Shown in pieces: positions 1-6,107 of a stretch of DNA of 7,124 bases (its first letter is position 1; each line of letters starts with the position of its first letter). A program made the position numbers and the translations under genes. A model generated the notes under the pieces. That model made no database searches, was not told the DNA's origin, and worked only from the letters and a program-made list of their open reading frames with translations. Source of the DNA: Polaromonas sp. (lineage in GTDB: Bacteria > Pseudomonadota > Gammaproteobacteria > Burkholderiales > Burkholderiaceae_C); contig JAQGMN010000337.1 of assembly GCA_028292345.1 (NCBI GenBank), forward strand, positions 1 through 7,124. The letters are read 5' to 3'.

Positions 1-623
1 GGAATGTCACGGTATTCAAACTTCATGCCTTGAGAAGCTTCATCCCAGACGATGGCCTTCATCATGATCAGGTCCACGACACCTGTGAAGTTTTCTTCAG
101 CGCCGATAGGGATCACCATGGGCACCGGGTTGGCCTTCAGGCGCAGCTTCATGCCTTCGACGACCTTGAAGAAGTTCGCACCGGTGCGGTCCATCTTGTT
201 GACGAAAGCCAGACGCGGCACCTTGTACTTGTTGGCCTGGCGCCAGACGGTTTCCGACTGGGGCTGCACGCCGCCCACGGCGCAATAGACCATGCAGGCG
301 CCGTCGAGCACGCGCATCGAGCGCTCGACTTCAATCGTGAAGTCAACGTGGCCGGGGGTGTCAATGATGTTGATGCGATGTTCCGGATAGGAAGCATCCA
401 TGCCTTTCCAGAAGCAGGTGGTGGCAGCCGAGGTAATCGTGATGCCACGCTCCTGCTCCTGCTCCATCCAGTCCATCGTGGCGGCGCCATCGTGAACTTC
501 ACCAATCTTGTGGCTCACGCCGGTGTAGAAAAGAATCCGCTCGGTGGTGGTGGTCTTACCGGCATCGATGTGCGCGGAAATACCGATATTGCGGTAGTTT
601 TTAATGGGGGTAGCGCGGGACAT
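1..623 (-). CDS. fusA: Elongation factor G, N-terminal 207 residues (cut by window start)
   Basis: This is the translocation GTPase of protein synthesis, a cytosolic factor that moves tRNA and mRNA through the ribosome. The visible part is most of the G domain. It begins [12 protein letters not shown] and carries the P-loop AHIDAGKTT (residues 17-25), the switch I segment RGITITSA (59-66), DTPGH (88-92) and NKMD (142-145). All key GTPase residues are present, with no frameshift. The family is about 700 residues, so roughly 500 lie outside the window; the reading frame is still open at base 1. The ATG at 621-623 is chosen because the family's N-terminus starts there; a weak GAAAG ribosome site (630-634) sits 6 nt upstream. 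It is the third gene of the str operon after rpsL and rpsG, and tuf would be expected next. Codon use is less GC-biased than in the paa genes, as usual for highly expressed translation genes. Confidence 0.97.
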   Translation of the reverse strand, partial: MSRATPIKNYRNIGISAHIDAGKTTTTERILFYTGVSHKIGEVHDGAATMDWMEQEQERGITITSAATTCFWKGMDASYPEHRINIIDTPGHVDFTIEVERSMRVLDGACMVYCAVGGVQPQSETVWRQANKYKVPRLAFVNKMDRTGANFFKVVEGMKLRLKANPVPMVIPIGAEENFTGVVDLIMMKAIVWDEASQGMKFEYRDI

Positions 624-693
624 AAATTACTTTCAGTTCGGTGTTGCGAACAAAGACTCGTTGCCAAGATATTTCTCTTGTTTTTCTACGCGT

Positions 694-728
694 CTGCCGG
701 CTGGGCGCTTTTGGCACCGAGCCGGCAG
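694..728 (-). other. Long hairpin in the rpsG-fusA spacer
   Basis: CTGCCGGCT (694-702) and AGCCGGCAG (720-728) are perfect 9-bp complements. Read on the minus strand, past one C/C mismatch, GGUGC and GCGCC add five more pairs (one U-G wobble) closed by a short A-rich loop. Neither strand has a T-run after the stem, so it is not a canonical intrinsic terminator. It lies about 70 nt before the fusA start inside the operon transcript. It could be an RNA-processing, stability or translation-control structure; the function is inference. Confidence 0.55.
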
Positions 729-734
729 GAGTTG

Positions 735-791
735 GGGTTGAACCGCCAGGATTCAAGGCTTTTTGGTAACCCTGAGTTACGGCGGCAACCC
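735..791 (-). other. Compound stem structure in the rpsG-fusA spacer
   Basis: GGGTTG (735-740) pairs with CAACCC (786-791). After a 2-nt AA bulge (741-742), CCGCC (743-747) pairs with GGCGG (781-785). Together this is an 11-bp stem with one bulge. Stacked directly inside it is a second hairpin, GTAAC (766-770) with GTTAC (776-780), around a 5-nt loop. A 10-bp palindrome CAATCGATTG (816-825) follows just next to the rpsG stop. All pairings are Watson-Crick and so are possible in the minus-strand transcript. It lies between rpsG and fusA with no ORF of its own that I would call real. It may be a regulatory or processing element of the str mRNA; function unknown. Confidence 0.5.
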
Positions 792-827
792 TTCAATGAA
801 GCGCAGTCAACACTGCAATCGATTGAA

Positions 828-1301
828 TTAGAAGCGGAAGTGGCTGAACGCCTTGTTGGCTTCGGCCATGCGGTGAACTTCATCACGCTTTTTCATGGCG
901 CCGCCACGGCCTTCGGTGGCTTCCATCAATTCATTGGCCAGGCGCAATGACATTGATTTTTCGCCACGCTTCTTGGCAGCTTCCTTCAACCAGCGCATGG
1001 CCAGGGCCATGCGGCGGACAGGACGCACTTCAACCGGCACCTGGTAGTTGGCACCACCGACGCGGCGGGACTTCACTTCAACCATGGGCTTGATGTTGCC
1101 GATGGCCATGTGGAAAGCCTCCAGCGGATCTTTGCCGGGGTTCTTTTTCTCGATTTGCTCCAGAGCGCCATAAATGATGCGCTCTGCGACGGCTTTCTTG
1201 CCGCCTTGCATGATCACGTTCATGAATTTGGCAAGATCGACATCGCCAAATTTTGGATCAGGAAGAATTTCACGTTTAGGGACTTCGCGACGACGTGGCA
1301 T
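828..1301 (-). CDS. rpsG: 30S ribosomal protein S7
   Basis: This is the primary 16S rRNA-binding protein that nucleates assembly of the 30S head and lines the tRNA exit site. The 157-residue product matches the usual bacterial length (about 156). It starts [10 protein letters not shown] and shows the family signature [14 protein letters not shown] (residues 15-28) followed by the QGGKK helix region. The beta-hairpin segment [16 protein letters not shown] is at 77-92, and it ends in a basic C-terminal helix rich in Lys and Arg. The ATG at 1299-1301 has a strong GAGGTG ribosome site (1307-1312) 5 nt upstream. It is the second gene of the str operon. In E. coli S7 represses its own operon by binding the rpsL-rpsG junction. 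Here that junction is 202 bp long (1302-1503), and I see only short, weak pairings in it. No defects are seen. Confidence 0.98.
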
Positions 1302-1503
1302 TTTTTCACCTCTTTGCTTCAGCTGGCATCCTTGCGGACACCGCGAGAGTTAGCAAACCCTCACTTACTCGACCGGCGCAAACAACTTGCACTTGGGTCA
1401 CTTCGCTTCACAACACCGGCCAGGGTGAGTCAAGCACCTTTTTTTGAACAAACCATGACAGTTTCTTCGGGCACGAACGACAAAGTTCGAACCAATGGAC
1501 CAA

Positions 1504-1881
1504 TTACTTGGCTTTTGGACGCTTGGCGCCGTACTTGGAGCGCGACTGCTTGCGGTCTTTCACGCCTTGCAGGTCGAGCGAACCGCGAACGATGTGGTAA
1601 CGCACACCGGGCAAATCCTTGACCCGGCCGCCGCGAACCAGCACCACGCTGTGTTCCTGCAGATTGTGGCCTTCGCCGCCGATGTAGGAAATGATCTCGA
1701 ACCCGTTGGTCAGGCGCACCTTGGCGACTTTACGAAGAGCGGAGTTTGGCTTTTTAGGCGTGGTGGTGTACACACGGGTGCAAACGCCACGGCGCTGTGG
1801 AGAATTTTCCATCGCGGGGCTTTTTGACTTGATCTTTTCGACCTCGCGCCCCTGACGGACTAACTGATTGATGGTTGGCAT
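1504..1881 (-). CDS. rpsL: 30S ribosomal protein S12
   Basis: S12 sits at the 30S decoding centre and governs accuracy; it is the classical streptomycin-resistance locus. The product is 125 residues, the normal length. It contains [19 protein letters not shown] (residues 30-48) and [13 protein letters not shown] (84-96). Lys43 and Lys88, the positions where streptomycin-resistance changes are known, are both the wild-type Lys. Asp89, the residue methylthiolated by RimO in E. coli, and Pro91 are also present, so the sequence predicts a streptomycin-sensitive ribosome. The start is the ATG at 1879-1881, giving the conserved MPTINQLVR. It has an AGGGA site (1889-1893) 7 nt upstream. An in-frame upstream start at 1941 would add 20 residues foreign to the family. 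First gene of the str operon, divergent from paaI. Confidence 0.98.
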   Translation of the reverse strand: MPTINQLVRQGREVEKIKSKSPAMENSPQRRGVCTRVYTTTPKKPNSALRKVAKVRLTNGFEIISYIGGEGHNLQEHSVVLVRGGRVKDLPGVRYHIVRGSLDLQGVKDRKQSRSKYGAKRPKAK

Positions 1882-1927
1882 TGAAACGTCCCTAAACGTC
1901 TGGAAAACGGTATAAAAATACGGAAAA

Positions 1928-1952
1928 CTTCTCCGCACCAAAAGCGGAAAAG
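1928..1952 (-). promoter_or_regulatory. 5'-end hairpin of the rpsL leader
   Basis: In minus-strand RNA, CUUUUCCGC (complement of 1944-1952) pairs with GCGGAGAAG (complement of 1928-1936) over 9 bp with one U-G wobble, around a 7-nt loop, and is followed by UUUU. The start expected from the promoter at 1959-1987 is near 1952, so the mRNA would begin at or within the 5' arm. This geometry fits a 5'-stabilising stem-loop better than a terminator. A weak attenuator is the alternative. Two GGAAAAC copies (1902-1908 and 1922-1928) and a third GGAAAA (1946-1951) flank the stem. Confidence 0.5.
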
Positions 1953-1958
1953 CCTTCG

Positions 1959-1987
1959 AGTATATGCGGGATGCCCAAAAAGCTCAA
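1959..1987 (-). promoter_or_regulatory. Predicted sigma-70-type promoter of rpsL-rpsG-fusA
   Basis: On the minus strand, TTGAGC (-35; complement of 1982-1987) and TATACT (-10; complement of 1959-1964, five of six consensus bases) are separated by exactly 17 bp. The start is predicted near 1952, giving a leader of about 70 nt before the rpsL ATG. This is the best promoter match seen upstream of rpsL. Confidence 0.65.
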
Positions 1988-1996
1988 GCCACTCTC

Positions 1997-2049
1997 TTGG
2001 CAAAGGCATGGCCGATCCTGAAATCCAGTTGGAAACCTTGCATTGCCAA
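1997..2049. repeat. Spaced 7-bp inverted repeat between the divergent promoters
   Basis: TTGGCAA (1997-2003) and TTGCCAA (2043-2049) are exact reverse complements 39 bp apart. They lie between the rpsL -35 box and the paa -35 box. The spacing is larger than a usual single operator, so this could be two half-sites of a looping or activator site, or chance. The rest of this roughly 110-bp stretch shows nothing I can name. Confidence 0.2.
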
Positions 2050-2095
2050 AGCCAGCATTCGGGCCAGACAAGGGTTTCTGCCTACGATATTTAAC

Positions 2096-2124
2096 TTGAA
2101 TCAGTCATGCGCAAACATTACTAT
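2096..2124 (+). promoter_or_regulatory. Predicted promoter of the paaIKABCDE operon
   Basis: TTGAAT (2096-2101) and TACTAT (2119-2124) are separated by 17 bp. Each box matches four of six consensus bases, so this is a moderate promoter. The start is expected near 2131, inside the palindrome at 2127-2140, leaving a leader of about 55 nt. A small stem, GTCTG (2154-2158) with CAGAC (2167-2171), lies in that leader just before the paaI ribosome site. Confidence 0.55.
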
Positions 2125-2126
2125 CT

Positions 2127-2140
2127 ACCGACCGGTCGGT
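2127..2140. promoter_or_regulatory. Palindromic operator, probably for a TetR-family PaaR-type repressor
   Basis: ACCGACCGGTCGGT is a perfect 14-bp palindrome. It begins 2 nt after the predicted -10 box and covers the predicted transcription start, so a bound protein would block RNA polymerase. Palindromes of this length and the ACCGACCGGTCGGT type are typical of TetR-family operators, and TetR-type PaaR proteins are known paa regulators outside enterobacteria. The E. coli regulator PaaX is of a different family. The regulator's identity is inference, since its gene is not in the window. Phenylacetyl-CoA would be the expected inducer. Confidence 0.7.
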
Positions 2141-2186
2141 CAAATAACGATCTGTCTGGACTGGTACAGACCACAAGGAAACGCCC

Positions 2187-2648
2187 ATGACCGAGCATTT
2201 GCCGCAACAGACCGCCCAGTGGGTGGGTGAGCGCCTGTTTGCCAATGACCGGGCATCCCGGGCGCTGGGCATGCAGTTGCTTGAAGTCATGCCCGGCACG
2301 TCCCTGCTGTCGATGGCCGTGCGCGAGGACATGCTCAACGGCCACCAGACCTGCCATGGCGGAATGATTTCGGCGCTGGCCGATTCGGCGTTTGCCTTTG
2401 CCTGCAATTCCTGTAACGAACTGACCGTGGCCTCGGGTTTCAGCATTGACTTCCTGGCGCCGGCGCATCGGGGCGACCTGCTGACCGCCCGCTGCGCCGA
2501 AGTGTCCAGGGCCGGCCGCACCGGCGTCTATGACACGACCGTGACCAACCAGCGCGGCGAGCGCATCGCCGTGTTTCGCGGCCGCTCCTACACGCTCAAG
2601 GGCAAGCCGGCGGTGGCCCCTGACTCGAACCTCCAGGAGAACGGATGA
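2187..2648 (+). CDS. paaI: Hotdog-fold acyl-CoA thioesterase PaaI
   Basis: PaaI hydrolyses phenylacetyl-CoA and ring-hydroxylated or ring-epoxidised CoA esters in the cytosol, freeing CoA when the pathway stalls. The 153-residue product is a single hotdog domain, slightly longer than E. coli PaaI because of both ends. The diagnostic block is MLNGHQTCHGG (residues 49-59) followed by LADSAFAFACNS (64-75). Asp66 matches the catalytic Asp61 of the E. coli enzyme, and the NGH and HGG residues of the active site are kept. Further on are SIDFL (86-90), TGVYD (112-116) and AVFRGRS (128-134), all family-typical. The ATG at 2187 has an AAGGAA site (2175-2180) 6 nt upstream. It is the first gene after the operator-controlled promoter, and its TGA overlaps the paaK ATG (ATGA), indicating translational coupling. 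Putting the safety thioesterase first is unlike E. coli, where it follows the catabolic genes. Confidence 0.95.
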   Translation: MTEHLPQQTAQWVGERLFANDRASRALGMQLLEVMPGTSLLSMAVREDMLNGHQTCHGGMISALADSAFAFACNSCNELTVASGFSIDFLAPAHRGDLLTARCAEVSRAGRTGVYDTTVTNQRGERIAVFRGRSYTLKGKPAVAPDSNLQENG

Positions 2649-3961
2649 CCGTCAAACGCCCTGCCCCTGGCGACCTCGAACCGATCGAGCAGGCCAGCCG
2701 CGATGAAATCACCGCGCTGCAGTTGCAGCGACTGCGGGCCACGCTCCAGCATGCGTATGACCATGTGCCGCATTACCGCAAGGCGTTCGATGCCAAGGGG
2801 GTTCATCCGGGCGACCTGAAGCAGCTCGGTGACCTGTCGAAATTCCCGTTCACGGTCAAGAACGACCTGCGCCAGAACTACCCGTTCGGCATGCTTGCCG
2901 TGCCGCGCAGCCAGGTCGCGCGCATCCATGCCTCGTCAGGAACGACCGGCAAGCCCACGGTCGTCGGCTATACCCAAAAGGACATCGACACCTGGGCCAG
3001 GCTGGTGGCGCGCTCGATCCGCGCTGCGGGCGGGCGGGCGGGCGACAGCGTTCACATTGCCTACGGCTACGGGCTGTTCACCGGCGGACTGGGCGCGCAC
3101 TACGGCGCCGAACTGGCGGGCTGCATGGTGATTCCGATGTCGGGCGGCCAGACCGAGCGGCAGGTGCAGCTGATCCATGACTTTGAGCCCGACATCATCA
3201 TGGTCACGCCGAGCTACATGCAGGTGCTGATCGAGGAGTTTGCGCGCCAGGGCCTGGACCCGCGGCAAAGCTCGCTCAAGGTCGGAATTTTCGGCGCCGA
3301 ACCCTGGACCGAGGCGATGCGCCGCGACATCGAGGGCAAGACCGGCATGGATGCGGTGGATATCTACGGCCTGTCCGAGGTCATGGGGCCGGGCGTGGCC
3401 AGCGAATGCATCGAGGCCAAGGACGGCCCGGTCATCTGGGAAGACCATTTCTACCCGGAAATCGTCGATCCCGACACCGGCGAGGTGCTGCCCGACGGCC
3501 AGGAGGGCGAACTGGTGTTCACCTCGCTGACCAAGGAAGCGCTGCCCATCGTCCGCTACCGCACGCGCGACCTGACGCGGCTGCTGCCGCCCACGGCGCG
3601 GTCGTTCCGGCGCATGGGCAAGATCGTCGGGCGCAGCGACGACATGCTGATCATTCGCGGCGTCAACGTCTTTCCGACGCAGATCGAGGAAATCGTGCTG
3701 CAGCATCCCAGGCTCTCGGGCATGTACCAGATTCATGTGAACCGCCAGGGTTCGCTGGACCAGGTGAACGTGCGCTGCGAATGGCGGCATTCGGCCGCAG
3801 GGTTCAGTCAAAACGACTCGCACGAGGTGGCTGCCTGGCTGCAGCAGCGCATCAAGGCGCTGGTGGGCATTTCCACCGAGGTGTCGGTCATGGCGCCGGA
3901 AACCATCGAGCGCACCCTGACGGGCAAGGCCCGGCGGGTCATCGACGCGCGGCCGCGCTAG
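2645..3961 (+). CDS. paaK: Phenylacetate-CoA ligase
   Basis: This ANL-superfamily enzyme activates phenylacetate with ATP and CoA to phenylacetyl-CoA, the first committed step and the source of the pathway's inducer. The 438-residue length matches E. coli PaaK (437). The ATP-binding loop SSGTTGKPT is at residues 97-105, and an aromatic/Gly-rich stretch (YGYGLFTGGLG) is at 140-150. The A5-type motif YGLSEVMGPG is at 241-250, YRTRDL at 305-310, and GRSDDMLIIRG starting the hinge and C-terminal domain at 329-339. The catalytic C-terminal Lys is K428 within LTGKARR. No key residue is missing. The ATG at 2645 overlaps the paaI stop by 4 nt and has an AGGAG site (2635-2639) 5 nt before it. The coding sequence includes a (CGGG)4 tract near codon 130, and a GC-only hairpin spans the stop. 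A 45-bp gap separates it from paaA. Confidence 0.97.
   Translation: MTVKRPAPGDLEPIEQASRDEITALQLQRLRATLQHAYDHVPHYRKAFDAKGVHPGDLKQLGDLSKFPFTVKNDLRQNYPFGMLAVPRSQVARIHASSGTTGKPTVVGYTQKDIDTWARLVARSIRAAGGRAGDSVHIAYGYGLFTGGLGAHYGAELAGCMVIPMSGGQTERQVQLIHDFEPDIIMVTPSYMQVLIEEFARQGLDPRQSSLKVGIFGAEPWTEAMRRDIEGKTGMDAVDIYGLSEVMGPGVASECIEAKDGPVIWEDHFYPEIVDPDTGEVLPDGQEGELVFTSLTKEALPIVRYRTRDLTRLLPPTARSFRRMGKIVGRSDDMLIIRGVNVFPTQIEEIVLQHPRLSGMYQIHVNRQGSLDQVNVRCEWRHSAAGFSQNDSHEVAAWLQQRIKALVGISTEVSVMAPETIERTLTGKARRVIDARPR
3027..3043 (+). repeat. (CGGG)4 tetranucleotide tract and G-quadruplex motif inside paaK
   Basis: Four GGG runs (3028-3030, 3032-3034, 3036-3038, 3040-3042) are separated by single C bases on the coding strand. 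This is an uninterrupted four-unit CGGG repeat that encodes the Gly/Arg/Ala turn GGRAG (residues 129-133). It meets the strict G3N1 quadruplex pattern in both DNA and mRNA. The unit length is not a multiple of three, so a change of one unit would frameshift paaK. Whether it folds or slips is not shown by sequence. Confidence 0.6.
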
Positions 3962-3967
3962 CCGCGC
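3947..3967 (+). other. GC-only hairpin spanning the paaK stop codon
   Basis: GCGCGGC (3947-3953) and GCCGCGC (3961-3967) form a perfect 7-bp stem around a 7-nt loop; the stop TAG (3959-3961) begins inside the loop. No T-run follows, so it is not an intrinsic terminator. It may mark a processing or stability point between paaK and the oxygenase genes, or may be a by-product of high GC. Confidence 0.3.
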
Positions 3968-4006
3968 CGGCGCATACGGCGAACACAACGGGAAAGGAAG
4001 AATTTC

Positions 4007-5011
4007 ATGTACACGCAAGCCATGGACACGATGGCGCCCGGCGAAGGCCGCAAGGCGGTGCGCTCGGCCGAGGAAATGCAGCTGGAGGAACGTTTCGAGG
4101 CGCGCATCGACGAGGGCGACTTCATCGAAGCCAAGGACTGGATGCCCGAGCATTACCGCAAGACGCTGATCCGCCAGATCAGCCAGCATGCGCACAGCGA
4201 GATCGTCGGCATGCTGCCCGAAGGGAACTGGATCTCGCGCGCGCCCACGCTCAAGCGCAAGCTCATCCTGCTGGCCAAGGTGCAGGACGAGGGCGGACAC
4301 GGGCTGTACCTGTATGCGGCCGCCGAGACGCTGGGCAGGACGCGCGATGAAATGCTGGACGCATTGCACACCGGCAAGGCCAAGTACAGCTCGATCTTCA
4401 ACTACCCGACGCTCAGCTGGGCCGACATGGGCACGGTCGGCTGGCTGGTCGATGGCGCGGCCATCATGAACCAGGTGCCGCTGTGCCGCTGCTCGTATGC
4501 GCCGTATTCGCGCGCCATGATCCGCATCTGCCGCGAGGAAAGCTTTCACCAGCGTCAGGGCTATGAAGCGCTGCTCACCATGATGCAGCAGGGCACCGAT
4601 GCCCAGCGCGCCATGGTGCAGGACTCGGTGAACCGCTGGTGGTGGCCGTCGATCATGATGTTCGGCCCGCCGGACGACCAGTCGCCCAACACCGCGCAGT
4701 CGATGCGCTGGGGCATCAAGCGCATGAGCAACGACGAGCTGCGGCAAAAGTTCATCGACGCCACCGCCGAGCAGGCCAAGGTATTGGGTGTGACCCTGCC
4801 CGACCCGGACCTGCAATGGAACGAGGAACGCCAGCACTACGACTTTGGCGCGATCGACTGGAGCGAATTCTGGCGCGTGATCGGCGGCGACGGACCGTGC
4901 AACCGCGAACGGCTGGGCGCCCGGGTCAAGGCCTGGGACGACGGCGCCTGGGTGCGCGAGGCGGCGCTGGCGCATTCGGCCAAGCAGCAACCGGCAGCCA
5001 GGGCGGCCTGA
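4007..5011 (+). CDS. paaA: Phenylacetyl-CoA 1,2-epoxidase, catalytic diiron subunit PaaA
   Basis: PaaA is the oxygenase subunit that holds the dinuclear iron centre and epoxidises the aromatic ring of phenylacetyl-CoA at carbons 1 and 2 within the PaaABCE complex. The product has 334 residues, slightly longer than E. coli PaaA because of both ends. Ferritin-like diiron motifs are visible: E65 in [20 protein letters not shown] (residues 92-98) and [10 protein letters not shown] (176-185). The acidic and His residues of these motifs fit the iron-binding helices. Family-typical [15 protein letters not shown] (210-224) and MRWGIKR (233-239) follow. The start ATG at 4007 has AGGAAG (3995-4000) 6 nt upstream; M6 (4022) is a weaker alternative. 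The C-terminal end is an Ala/Gln-rich tail that is probably flexible. paaB follows after 23 bp. No mutation of a key residue is seen. Confidence 0.97.
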   Translation: MYTQAMDTMAPGEGRKAVRSAEEMQLEERFEARIDEGDFIEAKDWMPEHYRKTLIRQISQHAHSEIVGMLPEGNWISRAPTLKRKLILLAKVQDEGGHGLYLYAAAETLGRTRDEMLDALHTGKAKYSSIFNYPTLSWADMGTVGWLVDGAAIMNQVPLCRCSYAPYSRAMIRICREESFHQRQGYEALLTMMQQGTDAQRAMVQDSVNRWWWPSIMMFGPPDDQSPNTAQSMRWGIKRMSNDELRQKFIDATAEQAKVLGVTLPDPDLQWNEERQHYDFGAIDWSEFWRVIGGDGPCNRERLGARVKAWDDGAWVREAALAHSAKQQPAARAA

Positions 5012-5034
5012 CCCCCAATTCAGAGGAACCTGAC

Positions 5035-5325
5035 ATGACGCAAGCAACCGAATGGCCTTTGTGGGAAGTTTTTGTGCGCAGCCGCGCGGGCCTGGACCAC
5101 AAGCACAGCGGCAGCCTGCATGCGGCCGACGCGAAGATGGCAATACAACTGGCCCGCGACGTCTACACCCGGCGCCAGGAAGGCACCAGCGTCTGGGTCG
5201 TTCGCTCCGACCAGATCACTGCCAGTGACCCGGGCGACAAGGGCATGTACTTCGACCCCATGGAAGACAAGGTGTACCGCCACCCGACCTTCTACAAGCT
5301 GCCCGATGCCGTGAACCACATGTGA
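5035..5325 (+). CDS. paaB: Phenylacetyl-CoA 1,2-epoxidase, small subunit PaaB
   Basis: PaaB is the small structural subunit that bridges PaaAC units into the larger oxygenase complex; it carries no cofactor. The 96-residue product is close to the 95 of E. coli. It shows the family's WEVFVRSRAGLDHKHSGSLHA (residues 10-30), the helix AADAKMAIQLARDVYTRR (30-47), VWVVRSDQI (53-61) and the C-terminal DKVYRHPTFYK (78-88). The ATG at 5035 has AGAGGA (5022-5027) 7 nt upstream. Its stop TGA (5323-5325) abuts paaC, whose start is either the overlapping GTG at 5322 or the ATG at 5334. It is required for full activity of the complex in E. coli. Confidence 0.96.
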   Translation: MTQATEWPLWEVFVRSRAGLDHKHSGSLHAADAKMAIQLARDVYTRRQEGTSVWVVRSDQITASDPGDKGMYFDPMEDKVYRHPTFYKLPDAVNHM

Positions 5326-5333
5326 GAAACCCG

Positions 5334-6107
5334 ATGAACCCGTCGATCCAACCGAGCCGCGATCCTGGGGCGCAATACATGCTGCGCCTGGCCGACACCT
5401 GCCTGATCCTGGGCCAGCGCCTGGGCGAATGGTGCGGCCATGCGCCCATCCTGGAGGAGGACATTGCGCTGGCCAACACCGCGCTCGACCTGATCGGCCA
5501 GGCGCGCGCGCTGTTTGCCCACATCGGCCAATCCAGCGGGCTGGGGCATGACGAGGACCAGCTGGCCTTTCTGCGCGAGGAGCGCGACTATGTCAATGTG
5601 ACGCTGGTCGAGCTGCCGCGCGGCGACTTTGCCTTCACTTCGCTGCGCAACGCGATGATGTCCACCTTCCTCAAACTGGTCTGGGAACGCCTGGCCGCCT
5701 CCAGCGACAGCGAACTGGCGGCGATTGCCGGCAAGGCGGTGAAGGAAGCGCGCTACCACCAGCGCCATGCCGGCGACTGGGTGGTGCGGCTGGGCGACGG
5801 CACGGCCGAGTCGCGCCGGCGCATGGAAAGTGCGCTGGAAGAACTGTGGCGCTACGCGCCCGAGTTGTTCGAGGGCGACACGATCGACGTGCAGGCCCGG
5901 CAGAGCGGCATTGGCCCCGACTGGAGCAGCCTGCACGCGCCGTGGCTGGCGGAAATGACCCAGTTGCTGAAGGAAGCCACGCTGGCGGTGCCGAAAGACA
6001 GCGCCTTTCGCAGCACCGGCAAGCGCGGCATGCACAGCGAGCACATGGGCTACCTCCTGGCCGACATGCAGTATCTGCAGCGCACCTACCCCGGAGGCGT
6101 CTGGTGA
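5334..6107 (+). CDS. paaC: Phenylacetyl-CoA 1,2-epoxidase, structural subunit PaaC
   Basis: PaaC is the ferritin-fold partner of PaaA that lacks a working metal site and gives structural support to the PaaAC heterodimer. From the ATG at 5334 the product has 257 residues, against 248 in E. coli; the extra residues are at the N-terminus. Conserved blocks are GQRLGEWCGHAPILEEDIAL (residues 27-46), KEARYHQRHAGDW (137-149), LWRYAPELF (171-179) and GKRGMHSEHMGYLLADMQYL (229-248). A GTG at 5322, overlapping the paaB stop as GTGA, would add four residues (MRNP). I prefer the ATG because a weak GAGA (5324-5327) lies 6 nt before it and nothing like a ribosome site precedes the GTG. The final TGG-TGA overlaps the GTG start of paaD. 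Confidence 0.95.
   Translation: MNPSIQPSRDPGAQYMLRLADTCLILGQRLGEWCGHAPILEEDIALANTALDLIGQARALFAHIGQSSGLGHDEDQLAFLREERDYVNVTLVELPRGDFAFTSLRNAMMSTFLKLVWERLAASSDSELAAIAGKAVKEARYHQRHAGDWVVRLGDGTAESRRRMESALEELWRYAPELFEGDTIDVQARQSGIGPDWSSLHAPWLAEMTQLLKEATLAVPKDSAFRSTGKRGMHSEHMGYLLADMQYLQRTYPGGVW

Noticed and set aside
30..950. A 306-codon plus-strand open frame over fusA and the end of rpsG
   Set aside because: It is antisense to fusA and rpsG, which have complete family motifs. It crosses the structured spacer, and its protein resembles no family.
1331..1347. GCGG-ACA-CCGC small hairpin in the rpsL-rpsG spacer
   Set aside because: There are four solid pairs and a 3-nt loop, with a C/A mismatch next in the transcribed strand; too weak to claim as an S7 regulatory site.
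1405..1433. TTGACT on the minus strand (complement of 1428-1433) as an internal rpsG promoter
   Set aside because: At 17 bp downstream the sequence is TGAAGC, which is not a credible -10 box; I found no better partner.
1424..1445. GGTG...CACC followed by seven T on the plus strand, looking like an intrinsic terminator
   Set aside because: The stem is only 4 bp, and no plus-strand gene ends before it. On the minus strand, where the operon is transcribed, the A-run precedes the stem, so it cannot terminate.
1484..1493. AGTTCGAACC, resembling a tRNA T-loop
   Set aside because: No acceptor, D or anticodon stems fold around it on either strand. It lies in the rpsL-rpsG spacer and is just a short palindromic stretch.
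1882..1941. N-terminal extension of S12 from an upstream ATG at 1939-1941
   Set aside because: S12 proteins begin at the MPTINQL-type start at 1881, which has its own ribosome site. The extra 20 residues are translated leader that contains part of the 5' hairpin.
2936..5143. A 735-codon open frame on the minus strand opposite paaK, paaA and the start of paaB
   Set aside because: It is antisense to clear family genes. Its composition (Ala, Arg, Gly, His, Pro, Val) is what the complement of GC-rich codons produces, and I recognise no domain in it.
5846..6103. Longer paaD frame starting inside paaC
   Set aside because: The upstream part is out-of-frame paaC sequence. The GTG at 6104 has a strong GGAGG site and gives the normal PaaD N-terminus.
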